A DNA stretch of 64,000 nucleotides from Ruminiclostridium cellobioparum subsp. termitidis CT1112 (GTDB lineage: Bacteria; Bacillota; Clostridia; Acetivibrionales; DSM-1351): assembly GCF_000350485.1 (NCBI RefSeq), contig NZ_AORV01000068.1:1-64000 (forward strand), written 5' to 3'. A model generated the notes under the pieces. That model did not search any database. It was not told where the DNA came from and saw nothing but the letters and a program-made list of their open reading frames with translations. The first letter of the stretch is position 1. Every line of letters begins with the position of its first letter. Positions 8,819-18,024 of the stretch are shown in pieces. The translations under genes were made by a program, and so were the position numbers.

Positions 8819-11008
8819 CTATATAGCTTTCAATCTAAGGGAAAAGCTTGCGTAATCCCCCTGGAGTTCGGGAACATTCAGGCCGAAATTCATAAGAATA
8901 TCCCCGCTCATTACCAGATCTGTTCCCTCAAGCTTGTAATTTCTGGCCTCATCCAGGCCTTCCAGACGTATTCTGGACAGAGGTGCATGGGGCTGGGCCA
9001 GAACTCTGAAGAAGGTTAAAAAGGCTTCCGACTTATCTTCGGTTACAAATATCCATGCCGTCTCATTGCCCTCGAAAGGACTCAGAAGCCTGTACATATC
9101 GCCGAACTGTATTATATGCCTGATTTCCTTGTAGGTTCTGACCTGCTCCCTGACAGCTGATTTATCGGCTTTGCTGAGTTTGGTGAGATCCAGCTCATAG
9201 CCGAAATTGCCGCACATGGCTGCGTTGCCTCTGGTTTCAATAGGGGTGATCCTGCCGACCTGATGGTTTGGAACTGCTGAAACATGTGCCCCCATGGTGC
9301 CTGCCGGATACACGATACTTGTGCCGTGCTGTATCTTCAAGCGCTCAACAGCATCGGTATCGTCACTTGTCCAGGTTTGAGGCATATAATACAAAATTCC
9401 GGGATCAAAACGCCCGCCGCCTCCCGAACAGCTTTCAAACAGTATGTCGGGGAACCTGGAGGTTATCTCCTCCATTACGCGGTACAGCCCCAGAATATAC
9501 CTGTGGGCAGTTTCACGCTGCCTGTCGGCAGGTAAAACCGCAGAGCCGATCTCAGTCATATTCCTGTTCATATCCCATTTAACGTAGGCTACAGGGGCTG
9601 TGGAAAGGATGTCGGAGACCATTTTAATAATGGCATCACAGACATCTTTTCTGGAGTAATCCAGCACAAGCTGATTTCTGGCCTCGGTGCGCTTGCGTCC
9701 GGGAACATGGAGGCACCAGTCGGGGTGGGCCCTGTACAGATCGCTGTCGGGCGATATCATTTCAGGCTCAAACCACAAGCCGAATTTCAATCCCAGCTGG
9801 TTTACCTTTGAAGCCAAATCCTTCAGGCCGTCAGGCAATTTCCTCTTATCTACAAACCAGTCGCCCAGTGAACAGTTATCGCTGTCTCTTTTACCGAACC
9901 AGCCATCATCCAGTACGAAAAGCTCCATTCCCAGATTGGCGCCTTCACGGGCAATATCCAGGATCTTCTCTGCGTTGAAGTCAAAATATGTCGCTTCCCA
10001 GTTATTGATCAATACCGGTCTTGAGCTGTCCCGATGCTTGCCGCGGCACAGCCGGGACCTGTAAAGTCTGTGGTATTCCCTGGACATATGGCCCAATCCC
10101 CTTTCGGAATAGACCATAACCGCTTCCGGTGTTTGAAAGCTGCTGCCGGGTTCCAGTTTCCAGGTGAAATCAAAGGGATTTATACCCATTGAAACTCTGG
10201 CGGTATCAAACTGGTCAACTTCTACCTGGGCTATAAAACTTCCGCTGTAAACAAGACTGAAGCCGTATACTTCCCCGTAATTTTCCCCCGCATTTTTTGA
10301 AAGCAGGGCCATGAACGGGTTAAGCTGGTGTCCGCTGGCACTCCGGCGGCTTTCTATGGATTGGTTCCCATGGGCTAAAGGACGGCGCTCCATATATCTT
10401 TCCCTGGCCCAGGCACCCTGCAGCTGCAGTAAATCATAATCACAGCGGGGAAGATCCACGCTCATACTCAAGGCTCTCAGTAATTTAAACTGCTGAGTAC
10501 CCTCATTTGCGAGGCGGGCCGACCTTGCCACAACATTGCGGTTTTTAAAAACCGTATAGGACAGTATCACCCTGAGTGATATTAATGAGTCAAACAAGTC
10601 TATTTCGAGAGTTTCTGCTTCGTCCTCCTGTTCGGCATAGGTGGCGGGCAGTCCTTCGAGCTTGGGTTTACCGCTGTAAATACGATGGCTCTGGTATCTG
10701 AGATCGGTAATCGTGGAACCGTTCTCCAGCTGAAGCTGAAAGGCAGGAGTGCGGAAGTCTCCATTTCCGTATGCAGGGTATTCCTGGGGCAGTGTATCAA
10801 GTGACAGCGCTTTATCAGAGCCGGATACGTTTGGTGAGAAGGAGGCCCTTTCCTGCATTTTCAGTAAATTTTCAAAATTTGAATTCCTTATTCCCTTGCC
10901 CCAATACAGGTGTGCCAGGTGCCCGCTTTCCAGAACCCTGATTATATAACTTGCAGTATCTGTTTGTAAGTGAAAGATATTTTCCGGAGGGTTGTATAAA
11001 ATAGCCAT
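8819..11008 (-). CDS. Alpha-galactosidase, GH36
   Basis: A 729-residue cytoplasmic enzyme without signal peptide, hydrolysing terminal alpha-1,6-galactose from raffinose-family sugars or galactomannan oligomers. The full GH36 plan is present: N-terminal beta-supersandwich to ~320, TIM barrel with LFVLDDGWFG (~364-372), KWDMNR with nucleophile Asp479, CSGGGGRFD, and WTSDDTDA with acid/base Asp near 549, then a C-terminal beta domain. Length and spacing match the ~729-residue Bacillus enzymes. The ATG at 11008 is preferred to the upstream GTG at 11089 because AAGGATGTG precedes it. It diverges from an AraC regulator at 11148, the likely local controller. Confidence 0.93.
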   Translation of the reverse strand: MAILYNPPENIFHLQTDTASYIIRVLESGHLAHLYWGKGIRNSNFENLLKMQERASFSPNVSGSDKALSLDTLPQEYPAYGNGDFRTPAFQLQLENGSTITDLRYQSHRIYSGKPKLEGLPATYAEQEDEAETLEIDLFDSLISLRVILSYTVFKNRNVVARSARLANEGTQQFKLLRALSMSVDLPRCDYDLLQLQGAWARERYMERRPLAHGNQSIESRRSASGHQLNPFMALLSKNAGENYGEVYGFSLVYSGSFIAQVEVDQFDTARVSMGINPFDFTWKLEPGSSFQTPEAVMVYSERGLGHMSREYHRLYRSRLCRGKHRDSSRPVLINNWEATYFDFNAEKILDIAREGANLGMELFVLDDGWFGKRDSDNCSLGDWFVDKRKLPDGLKDLASKVNQLGLKFGLWFEPEMISPDSDLYRAHPDWCLHVPGRKRTEARNQLVLDYSRKDVCDAIIKMVSDILSTAPVAYVKWDMNRNMTEIGSAVLPADRQRETAHRYILGLYRVMEEITSRFPDILFESCSGGGGRFDPGILYYMPQTWTSDDTDAVERLKIQHGTSIVYPAGTMGAHVSAVPNHQVGRITPIETRGNAAMCGNFGYELDLTKLSKADKSAVREQVRTYKEIRHIIQFGDMYRLLSPFEGNETAWIFVTEDKSEAFLTFFRVLAQPHAPLSRIRLEGLDEARNYKLEGTDLVMSGDILMNFGLNVPELQGDYASFSLRLKAI

Positions 11009-11147
11009 ACTATCACATCCTTGATTATATTTTTGCCATGAATATATTTTACCTTGACGGTTTAAAATGTAAATGGAGGAATACTGCACTTATATGGTAT
11101 AATGCTAGATATATGGCGGCGGTTATAATTTTGATCGGGAGAGTACT

Positions 11148-11978
11148 ATGGCGGATTTTCAGTATGGCAGCAACAGGGAAAATTATGATCTGGGTTTATA
11201 CCACTGCGGAATGGAAGTCTGCAGGCCCGGACATTACTACGGACCCGCAGTGAGGGATCATTACCTGATACACTACATCATGGATGGAAAAGGCATTTTT
11301 AAATATGGCGAAAAGATATACCGGCTGGAGAAGGGACAGGGATTTTTGATATGTCCCGGAAAGGTAACCTATTATCAGGCCGACACCACTGACCCATGGA
11401 GTTATTGCTGGGTGGGGTTTACCGGGTATAAGGCGCCATACTATCTGGAACAGGCCCGGCTCAATCAGGAGGAACCGGTTTTCGGCTATGACAGGGACAG
11501 TGCTCTGGCAGACTGCATACTACAAATGGTGGAGACCTATGAAACAAATATCTGGAATGAAACTAAAATATTGAGCCTGTTGTATCTGTTTCTCACTTAT
11601 CTTATAGATGAAGCAGGCATACAGCCCATTAACAGGCAGATTGAAAACAGGCAGGAGTTCTATGTCAAAAAGGTAATCGAATATGTTGAAATGAATTACT
11701 CCAGGAAGATAAAAATTTCCGATATTGCAGCTTATATTGGTCTTGACAGGAGTTATCTCGGGTCGGTTTTCAGGGAATACACCCAAAAGTCCCTGCAGCA
11801 GTTTCTGCTTGAATACAGGATGAATAAGGCCTGTCTGCTGATGAGGGACAGAGAACTGGCCATCAGTGATATCTCAAGGTCTGTGGGTTATGATGATCCC
11901 CTGCTGTTTTCAAAGATGTTTAAAAGGGTAAAGGGTAAATCACCAAAACAATTCAGAGCTTACCAGCCACATACTTAA
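11148..11978 (+). CDS. AraC-family transcriptional regulator
   Basis: A 276-residue regulator. The first ~150 residues form a cupin-like sugar-sensing domain (HYIMDGKGIFKYGEKIYRLEKGQGFLICPG). The last ~100 form two AraC helix-turn-helix units (KISDIAAYIGLDRSYLGSVFREY and AISDISRSVGYDDPLLFSKMFKR) ending KGKSPKQFR. The ATG follows GGGAGAG by about 5 nt. It is transcribed away from the GH36 gene with 139 bp between the starts, a standard arrangement for a sugar-responsive activator and its target. The inducer is probably an alpha-galactoside, by context only. Confidence 0.88.
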   Translation: MADFQYGSNRENYDLGLYHCGMEVCRPGHYYGPAVRDHYLIHYIMDGKGIFKYGEKIYRLEKGQGFLICPGKVTYYQADTTDPWSYCWVGFTGYKAPYYLEQARLNQEEPVFGYDRDSALADCILQMVETYETNIWNETKILSLLYLFLTYLIDEAGIQPINRQIENRQEFYVKKVIEYVEMNYSRKIKISDIAAYIGLDRSYLGSVFREYTQKSLQQFLLEYRMNKACLLMRDRELAISDISRSVGYDDPLLFSKMFKRVKGKSPKQFRAYQPHT

Positions 11979-12006
11979 ACATATAAAAATAAACGCCGAA
12001 AAACAG

Positions 12007-12477
12007 GTGTTTAAGAATATTGGTACAGGTACAGGGCGGATAATTGCTGAGATTCTCCGGATTGCTATAATAAAACGGTTAAAAGAAAAGGGGTATACTG
12101 ACCCGGTAACTCTGGAGGATAGATTTCTTTATATAAAGGAATTTTTTGCAGAACAAATTGAGGAAGACAGAAGGAACCTTTTCGGGGTAAAGGAAAACGA
12201 AAGCTTGCTATATGCAGCGGTTGAGTTTGATGAAAATATATCCGAGTTTGATCTGCTGACCGCAGGTAGATTGGAAGGCGGAATAAATTATACCATGGCA
12301 CCCATGATGTTGATTGAACAGCTGAAGGATGTACCGAGAGCCGGGTATAGAGGACTGAGGATACCTGTGGGGTATATATCACCCGGACAGGAGAAAATAG
12401 AACTTGTACTGTTTTCCATAGCAAAAAGGCAGGAAAACCAGGAGGATTTCCTGCTGTACGACAGGAATGTGACTTGA
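12007..12477 (+). CDS. Hypothetical protein
   Basis: A frame of 156 codons with a GTG start 28 bp after the AraC stop, no signal peptide and no membrane segment. The start has only a weak binding site (CGCCGAAAAACAG), so the true 5' end is uncertain; the frame is open further upstream into the regulator gene. Visible parts are an amphipathic N-terminal half (IAEILRIAIIKRLKEKGYTDPVTLEDRF) and an LIEQLKDVPRAGYRGLRIPVGY stretch. I do not recognise the family. It may be co-transcribed with the regulator. A palindromic element follows its stop directly. Confidence 0.5.
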   Translation: MFKNIGTGTGRIIAEILRIAIIKRLKEKGYTDPVTLEDRFLYIKEFFAEQIEEDRRNLFGVKENESLLYAAVEFDENISEFDLLTAGRLEGGINYTMAPMMLIEQLKDVPRAGYRGLRIPVGYISPGQEKIELVLFSIAKRQENQEDFLLYDRNVT

Positions 12478-12480
12478 TTC

Positions 12481-12558
12481 GTTGTGCCGGTTAATTTGAC
12501 TTTCGGCATTGCAGATATATGGTTATGCTGACTATACCGGTCAATTAACCGGCACAAC
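12481..12558. repeat. Short palindromic element with shared GTTGTGC ends
   Basis: A 16-bp perfect inverted repeat (GTTGTGCCGGTTAATT at 12481-12496 with its complement at 12543-12558) encloses about 46 nt. It lies between the convergent hypothetical gene and dpaB and may act as a terminator for both. Its ends (GTTGTGC ... GCACAACAGGTTA) are the same motif found at the borders of the GGA-loop elements near 4.1, 18.0, 24.2 and 34.3 kb, so it is probably a small relative or a deletion derivative. Confidence 0.7.
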
Positions 12559-12566
12559 AGGTTAGT

Positions 12567-13154
12567 TCAATATTTTTCAAGCACCGGCTGTAACTGCTCA
12601 TTTTTTAGAGCTTCAATCACAGTTGGAACTGTCAGCTCAAATTTGGATATGAGAGAAAAGGGCTTATCCTTTGGATTATCCTGCCCGAAAGGAATAAAGA
12701 AAACATTCTTTGTGCCCAGCAGTATTCCTATATTCCTTGCACTGATTCCAAGACCGTCATTTGTAGCTATCCCAAGGATAACGGGTTTGTTATTTCTGAA
12801 CATCTCTTTAGCCATCATCAGGACAGGCGTGTCTGTGGCTCCGTCTGCAAGCTTTGACAGGCTGCAGCCGGTACAGGGCGATATGATGAATGCATCCAAA
12901 GGTATTTCCTGCTTGTTGTAAATTTCGGCGTCTGCCATTGTTTTAACAGCTTCTCTGCCGCAGATATTTTTCATTCTTTTCAAAAAGTCCGCCGCATTAC
13001 CGTAGCGTGAGTCAGTGACGGCGACCTGATAGGATACCACCGGGATAACTTCGGCTCCTTCGTTGACCAGTGCCTCCAATTGAGGAAAAACTTCATGAAA
13101 TACGCAATATGCTCCTGTAAATCCATAGCCTATCTTTAATCCTTTTAACAGCAT
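12567..13154 (-). CDS. spoVFB: Dipicolinate synthase subunit B
   Basis: A 195-residue flavoprotein-fold protein that, with subunit A, makes dipicolinic acid in the mother cell for loading into the spore core. Key visible parts are KIGYGFTGAYC at the N-terminus, SPCTGCSLSKLADGATDTPVLMMAKE (flavoprotein-like loop) and PVILGIATNDGLGISARNIG. The length is typical of DpaB. No dpaA is beside it, which differs from Bacillus, where the two are adjacent. AGGAGGGT lies 7 nt before the ATG. Upstream on the minus strand, ATATT and CATAAATAT about 12 nt apart (13190-13214) loosely resemble a sigma-E or sigma-K promoter. Confidence 0.88.
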   Translation of the reverse strand: MLLKGLKIGYGFTGAYCVFHEVFPQLEALVNEGAEVIPVVSYQVAVTDSRYGNAADFLKRMKNICGREAVKTMADAEIYNKQEIPLDAFIISPCTGCSLSKLADGATDTPVLMMAKEMFRNNKPVILGIATNDGLGISARNIGILLGTKNVFFIPFGQDNPKDKPFSLISKFELTVPTVIEALKNEQLQPVLEKY

Positions 13155-13358
13155 AATAACCCTCCTTATTACTTGAGTATTATTATATTTATGGGCTTGA
13201 TGCCGAATATATGATTAAAGCATGGAATAACCTTGAGCTTTGAGATAATACAATTTATAATAGTTATATATTTGATAGAAAAAGATATCAAATAGCCTGA
13301 AAGTGCAAGAACGATTTAGCTTTTTTGGTAATAACCAAATTTTGTGGGTGGTGTTGTC

Positions 13359-15044
13359 TTGCAGTTACATAATAAGCATAAAATTATATTTGAATATAAA
13401 AAACTTTATTGGCTGGGTATTTTTATTTTATTTTCAATCATACTTTTCAGATTTGTATATATTTTTGGACCGTTTTTTAACAGTGTCATGAGTCCTGCGG
13501 CGTATCTTTCCTGGCATACACTTTTCGAATTCATAAGTATATTGATATCCCTGTGCGTGTTTACTCTGCCCTATTATTCATACAAGCAAAATCACAGGCT
13601 GAGAGGATTGGTAACGGCTCATGTTTTCTTTATCATGGGCAGCATCGATATGTTTCATACTCTGAGTTATAAGGGCATGACGACTTTCCTGGTGGAAAAC
13701 GGAACTGCAAACCGGGCAACAACCTTCTGGATAATTGCAAGGCTTGTCGGCGCCATAGGTATCACGGCAGTGAGCTTTATCAGGCTGAATAAAAGATGCC
13801 GGATTGACAGAAGGATACCCTTGGGTATATCCATCATATTTATAATTGCAGTATTGCTTATCGTTACATATTATCCCGGGATTTTTCCTGTAATGTATAT
13901 TGAAGGCACTGGTGTGACCGCAGCCAAAAAAGGGCTCGAGTACATTGTAATTTTATTTTTTGCTTTTGCGGGCTTAAGGTTTTTAAAGCAGTACTTAAAA
14001 TATAAAGACAATTCAAACCTTGTTTTTACAATAGCCATTACAGCCAGTATATTCAGCGAATTTTCATTTATCAAATACTTTTCGGTATATGACATCTACA
14101 ACTATCTGGGCCATGTGTATAAGTTCCTATCATTTTATCTGGTTTTCAGAGTTGCTTTTGTCAACAACATTCAAAAGCCTTACATGGCGCTATATGAAGC
14201 TAAAAACAGGCTGAAGGCCAATGCCAGGAACCTGAACAGACTGGTTGCCGAACGGACTAAGGATCTGGCGTACAAAAATCAGAAGCTCCTTGAGGATCTG
14301 GAATATGCCAGGGATATTCAGAAGGCCATACTGCCCGTAAAATTACCCAACAGCGAGCAGGTAAGCTTTTTTGCACAATACTATCCAGCCGAAAGGGTAA
14401 GCGGGGATTTCTACAACATATTCAGGCTGGATGAAAAAAACATAGGAATGTATATAGGAGATGTGTCGGGACATGGGGTTCCGGCAGCCATGTTAACGGT
14501 ATTTCTTAATCAAAGCATTAAAACAACAAAGGAACTGGAAGGGAACAGGTCTGAGATAATCAACCCGGCAAAAGTTCTGGAGAATCTTTACGAGCTGTAC
14601 AACAAGGTTCATTTTAAGGATGATACATACATATTGGTCCTATATGCTATTTTTAATACTGAAACAAAAGAGCTGGTATATTCGTCGGCAGGGATGAATG
14701 CACAGCCTCTTATTGTAAAGAATAGAGAACAGGTGCTGGAATTGGATATCAGGGGACTGCCCATTTGTAACCTGGCAGAGATATGTCCGGCAGATTACAT
14801 AGATAAAAAGATTCAGCTGGAAGATGGGGACAGGGTGTTTTTCTATACTGACGGCCTTGTGGAGCTAAATAGCAAACAGACCGGCAAAATCTTTGATACC
14901 GGGCATTTAAAACAGCTCTTGTTAAAGTATGGAGGCAGGGGCAACCTGGAGCTTTATGCCGAGATCGATAAAAATATAAAATATTTTTCAGACAACGGCG
15001 GATTGCGGGATGATGTAACTTTCTTCATGCTGCAGGTAAGCTGA
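13359..15044 (+). CDS. Membrane-bound PP2C (SpoIIE/RsbU-type) phosphatase with MASE3 sensor
   Basis: A membrane phosphatase that probably acts on an anti-anti-sigma factor or similar phosphoserine protein. The N-terminal ~260 residues hold seven or eight hydrophobic segments of MASE3 type (HTLFEFISILISL, HVFFIMGSIDMFHTLSYKGM). A linker coiled coil follows (LNRLVAERTKDLAYKNQKLLEDLEYARDIQKAI), then a SpoIIE domain with metal-binding acidic motifs: ERVSGDFYN, GDVSGHGVPAAMLT, DGLVELN and GLRDDVTFFML. The TTG at 13359 is chosen because GGGTGGT sits about 6 nt before it; the GTG at 13344 has no binding site. It is convergent with metF, only 3 bp apart. Confidence 0.85.
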   Translation: MQLHNKHKIIFEYKKLYWLGIFILFSIILFRFVYIFGPFFNSVMSPAAYLSWHTLFEFISILISLCVFTLPYYSYKQNHRLRGLVTAHVFFIMGSIDMFHTLSYKGMTTFLVENGTANRATTFWIIARLVGAIGITAVSFIRLNKRCRIDRRIPLGISIIFIIAVLLIVTYYPGIFPVMYIEGTGVTAAKKGLEYIVILFFAFAGLRFLKQYLKYKDNSNLVFTIAITASIFSEFSFIKYFSVYDIYNYLGHVYKFLSFYLVFRVAFVNNIQKPYMALYEAKNRLKANARNLNRLVAERTKDLAYKNQKLLEDLEYARDIQKAILPVKLPNSEQVSFFAQYYPAERVSGDFYNIFRLDEKNIGMYIGDVSGHGVPAAMLTVFLNQSIKTTKELEGNRSEIINPAKVLENLYELYNKVHFKDDTYILVLYAIFNTETKELVYSSAGMNAQPLIVKNREQVLELDIRGLPICNLAEICPADYIDKKIQLEDGDRVFFYTDGLVELNSKQTGKIFDTGHLKQLLLKYGGRGNLELYAEIDKNIKYFSDNGGLRDDVTFFMLQVS

Positions 15045-15047
15045 ATA

Positions 15048-15902
15048 TCATAGATTTTTGAATATTTCAGTGCTGGTGTCGACTTTGTTGAGGGTATAGA
15101 GATGAATTCCCTGGACGCCATGATGCAATAACTCGTGAATCTGTTCTATGGCATATTCCAAACCTGCCTTCTTGAAATCCTCCGGATCATTCCGGTATTT
15201 TTCAAATAATTCTTTCAGCCTGGAAGGTATGTATGCACCGGATAAATCAACTATTGTTTTTATCTGGTTTATTGAGGTTATGGGCATAACGCCTGCTGAA
15301 ACAGGAACAGATATTCCCGCATGTCTCAATTTTTCATAAAAACTGAAAAATTTTGAGTTGTCAAAAAATAGTTGTGTTAATAAAAAGTCAGTACCGGCTT
15401 CAATTTTTGCCTTCAAAAAATACAGATCCGATTCCTGATCACGGGATTCGGGATGAACTTCGGGGTAGCAGGCTCCGCCCACACAGAAACCGTAGTTCTG
15501 CCTGATTATCGATACCAGCTCCGAAGCGTATTTGTATGGACGGCTGTGAAAATCACCGTCGGTCATGTCCCTGGGACGGTCCCCTCTGAGCGCCAAAACA
15601 TTTGTGATCTGATTGGCTTTCAATTCCTCCATGAATTTTCCCAGGAGAATTTCATCCAGGGAAACGCAGGTCAAATGTGCAAGAGCATTAATATGGCATT
15701 GCTTCTGAACGTAGGCTGCAATATCCATTGTTCTTTTGCTTGTACTGCCTCCCGCACCATAGGTGATACTTATAAAGTCGGGATTTAAGGCTTTTAGCCC
15801 GTCTAACGCACTATATACGGATAAAATATCAGTATCATTTTTTGGAGGGAATACCTCCAACGAAAATACGGTTCTTTTTTGAGTATAAATGTCCTTTATC
15901 AA
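15048..15902 (-). CDS. metF: Methylenetetrahydrofolate reductase
   Basis: A 284-residue FAD-dependent enzyme reducing 5,10-methylene-THF to 5-methyl-THF, for methionine synthesis or the methyl branch of one-carbon metabolism. Visible motifs are FSLEVFPPKND (substrate Glu), SITYGAGGS, LAHLTCVS, NVLALRGDRP, GGACYPEVHPES, FLLTQLFFDN and PVSAGVMPITS. The start is a TTG at 15902 preceded by AAAGGGGA. No SAM riboswitch was seen upstream. No other methionine gene adjoins. The length is usual for single-domain MetF of anaerobes. Confidence 0.93.
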   Translation of the reverse strand: MIKDIYTQKRTVFSLEVFPPKNDTDILSVYSALDGLKALNPDFISITYGAGGSTSKRTMDIAAYVQKQCHINALAHLTCVSLDEILLGKFMEELKANQITNVLALRGDRPRDMTDGDFHSRPYKYASELVSIIRQNYGFCVGGACYPEVHPESRDQESDLYFLKAKIEAGTDFLLTQLFFDNSKFFSFYEKLRHAGISVPVSAGVMPITSINQIKTIVDLSGAYIPSRLKELFEKYRNDPEDFKKAGLEYAIEQIHELLHHGVQGIHLYTLNKVDTSTEIFKNL

Positions 15903-16067
15903 TTTTGATTCCCCTTTATATAGGTTTTGACCCGCCGGTTAAATAAATTATAGCATCAAAAAAGAAAAATACACAATATGATATTGAAACCATTTCCACT
16001 TTATTTTATAGTAGGAGTAGAGTCAGTGTACCAATGCCCATAAAACATTTATGAAGGAGGCGGTCAA

Positions 16068-17234
16068 ATGTTTGGTAAAGCGGAAAAGGAACAATTGGAA
16101 AAAGTGTTGAGGGATGCAATCGGCAATAAGGAATGTGTCGGTGCAAATATGATGATTATAAAAAAGGGAAAGGAAATCTTCTATCACGAAGACGGCTGTG
16201 CAGACCTGGAAGAGGGACTGCCTGTAAAAAGGGATACAATTTTCAAAATGTATTCCATGACCAAGCCGGTTACGGCAGCAGCAGCCATGATTTTACTGGA
16301 ACGCGGTGCGATAGATTTGTATGAGCCTGTGAGCAAATTCCTTCCGGGTTTCAAAAATCAGGCGGTGGCAGTGGGAGATCAGCTGTTTTCTGTGGAAAGG
16401 GAAGTAAATGTAAAAGATTTGCTTTCAATGACCTCGGGGCTTGTATATGGGGGCGATGACAAGGCTGGAAGGGAAACGGAGGCACTGTTTGAGGAGATTG
16501 ACAGCAGGCTTTTGGGCGACAACCCTTTCAATACATATGAAGCCATGAACAGGCTGGGAAAATGTGCCTTGGCTTTTCAGCCCGGAAGTGCATGGCAGTA
16601 CGGGGCCTCGGCCGATGTATTGGGAGCTGTCGTGGAAGTGGCCGGAGGTATGAGGTTTGGAGAATTTCTTGAAAAGGAGATATTTAAACCTTTAGGCATG
16701 AAGGACACTGCTTTCTGGGTGCCAGACGAAAAGCGAAGCCGCCTTGCTAAAACCTATGAATATGACAAAAATGGGGAGCTGATACCTTACCAAGGCAACC
16801 ATCTGGGTATAATAAGCGGCATGGACAGGATTCCTGCCTTTGAATCCGGAGGTGCAGGCCTTGCATCTACAATTGATGATTATGCACGGTTTGCAGGTAT
16901 GCTTATGAATGACGGAAGTTTGGACGGTGTTCGGATTTTAAAGCCCAAGACAGTTGAATATATGACGTCCTGCACTTTAAATCCCGAACATCAAAAGTAT
17001 ATTTGGCCCGCCCTTGGAGGATACAGCTATGGAAATCTCATGCGGGTGATGGCCGACTGCAGCAAGGCAGGCATACTGGCCAGCCCCGGAGAGTATGGTT
17101 GGGATGGCTGGCTGGGAGCATATTTTTGCAACTGCCCCAGGGAGAAGCTGACCTTCCTGGTTATGATGCAGAAGACCGACAGCGGGACAACAGCGCTCAC
17201 CAGAAAGCTGAGAAATATTATACTTGGTGCATAA
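16068..17234 (+). CDS. Serine hydrolase, class C beta-lactamase family
   Basis: A 388-residue cytoplasmic protein of the beta-lactamase/esterase (EstB-like) family. The catalytic S-x-x-K is SMTK (Ser63, Lys66), and the Tyr motif is WQYGASAD near residue 181. The C-terminal HxG-type motif is replaced by GYSYGNLMRV/GEYGWDGW, as in esterase-like members. There is no signal peptide, so a role as a penicillin-binding protein is unlikely; an esterase, amidase or peptidase is more probable. AAGGAGGCGG precedes the ATG. The YbaN-like gene follows 18 bp downstream and is probably co-transcribed. Confidence 0.85.
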   Translation: MFGKAEKEQLEKVLRDAIGNKECVGANMMIIKKGKEIFYHEDGCADLEEGLPVKRDTIFKMYSMTKPVTAAAAMILLERGAIDLYEPVSKFLPGFKNQAVAVGDQLFSVEREVNVKDLLSMTSGLVYGGDDKAGRETEALFEEIDSRLLGDNPFNTYEAMNRLGKCALAFQPGSAWQYGASADVLGAVVEVAGGMRFGEFLEKEIFKPLGMKDTAFWVPDEKRSRLAKTYEYDKNGELIPYQGNHLGIISGMDRIPAFESGGAGLASTIDDYARFAGMLMNDGSLDGVRILKPKTVEYMTSCTLNPEHQKYIWPALGGYSYGNLMRVMADCSKAGILASPGEYGWDGWLGAYFCNCPREKLTFLVMMQKTDSGTTALTRKLRNIILGA

Positions 17235-17252
17235 AGCAGGAGGCAAGCGTAC

Positions 17253-17630
17253 ATGTTTACAGATACCATAAAAAAATATATACTGGCCGGCTTGGGCTCC
17301 ATATCTTTAGCTTTGGGCATTATAGGCATTTTCGTTCCCGTTCTGCCAACGACACCTTTTTTGCTGTTGGCGTCATTTTGCTATGTCCGGAGTTCAAAAA
17401 GACTTCATGGCTGGTTAATGAACCATAAAGTATTCGGCAGGTATTTGGAAAACTACATAAACCACAGAGCGGTGAAAAGAAGTGTAAAAATATATGCATT
17501 GGTTTGTTTGTGGATTTCCATGTCTGTTTCCATATTTATGGTAAAAAGTATTCATTTAACTGTACTTCTTTTGCTGATAGGTCTGGGTGTCAGCATTCAC
17601 CTGCTTAAACTGAAGACAATAAAAGAGTAA
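17253..17630 (+). CDS. YbaN/DUF454-family membrane protein
   Basis: A 125-residue integral membrane protein. The N-terminal signature is GSISLALGIIGIFVPVLPTTPFLLLASFCYVRSSKRLHGWL, the conserved core of DUF454, followed by a second membrane region (about 77-115). The family is widespread but has no settled function. GCAGGAGG lies about 10 nt before the ATG. It is the last gene before a clear terminator. Confidence 0.87.
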   Translation: MFTDTIKKYILAGLGSISLALGIIGIFVPVLPTTPFLLLASFCYVRSSKRLHGWLMNHKVFGRYLENYINHRAVKRSVKIYALVCLWISMSVSIFMVKSIHLTVLLLLIGLGVSIHLLKLKTIKE

Positions 17631-17648
17631 ACATAAAACCGGATTAAT

Positions 17649-17690
17649 AAAGCCGCAGAAAACCATAAGATTATGAGGTTCTGCGGCTTT
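17649..17690 (+). terminator. Rho-independent terminator
   Basis: AAAGCCGCAG (17649-17658) pairs perfectly with CTGCGGCTTT (17681-17690), which is followed by GCTTT. It ends the serine hydrolase/YbaN unit. Its 3' arm abuts the first bases of structured element B. Confidence 0.8.
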
Positions 17691-18019
17691 GCTTTACATA
17701 TGTAATTTTTACATCAACTGGTAACTTCCGTACTAACTTCATAAAATAAGGACGCACCCAAAACAATTGAGGTAGATTGTATCGCCTCATTTAAAGCGGT
17801 TTTGCCGTCGCTCAAACTCGACATCCTGTCTCGATTTGAAGCTCAAAGCAGCGTCCTGCTGCTTTGCCGGCAAAACCGCTTTACCTTCGTCGACAATCTA
17901 CCGCAATTGTTTTTAACTGTGCATCTTATTTTATGAAGTTGTACTCGTGTACCAGTTGATTTTGATTAAAATCTATCTGTAAAGCAATACAAAATTTCAA
18001 ATAGCACAACAGGTTAACT
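17688..18019 (-). repeat. GGA-loop structured element, copy B
   Basis: A ~330-bp non-coding palindrome filling the gap between the YbaN gene and the nucleoside importer. Read on the minus strand it begins AAGTTAACCTGTTGTGCT and ends near TTACATATGTAAAGCAAAG. The outer stem pairs CAACTGGTAC with its partner at the far end and ACTTCATAAAATAAG with CTTATTTTATGAAGT. GGTAGATTGT/ACAATCTACC (17771-17780 and 17893-17902) is a perfect inner pair. The two tip hairpins carry GGA (minus strand) at 17854-17856 and 17824-17826. It is more than 80% similar by eye to copies C and D. Confidence 0.85.
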
Positions 18020-18024
18020 TAACT

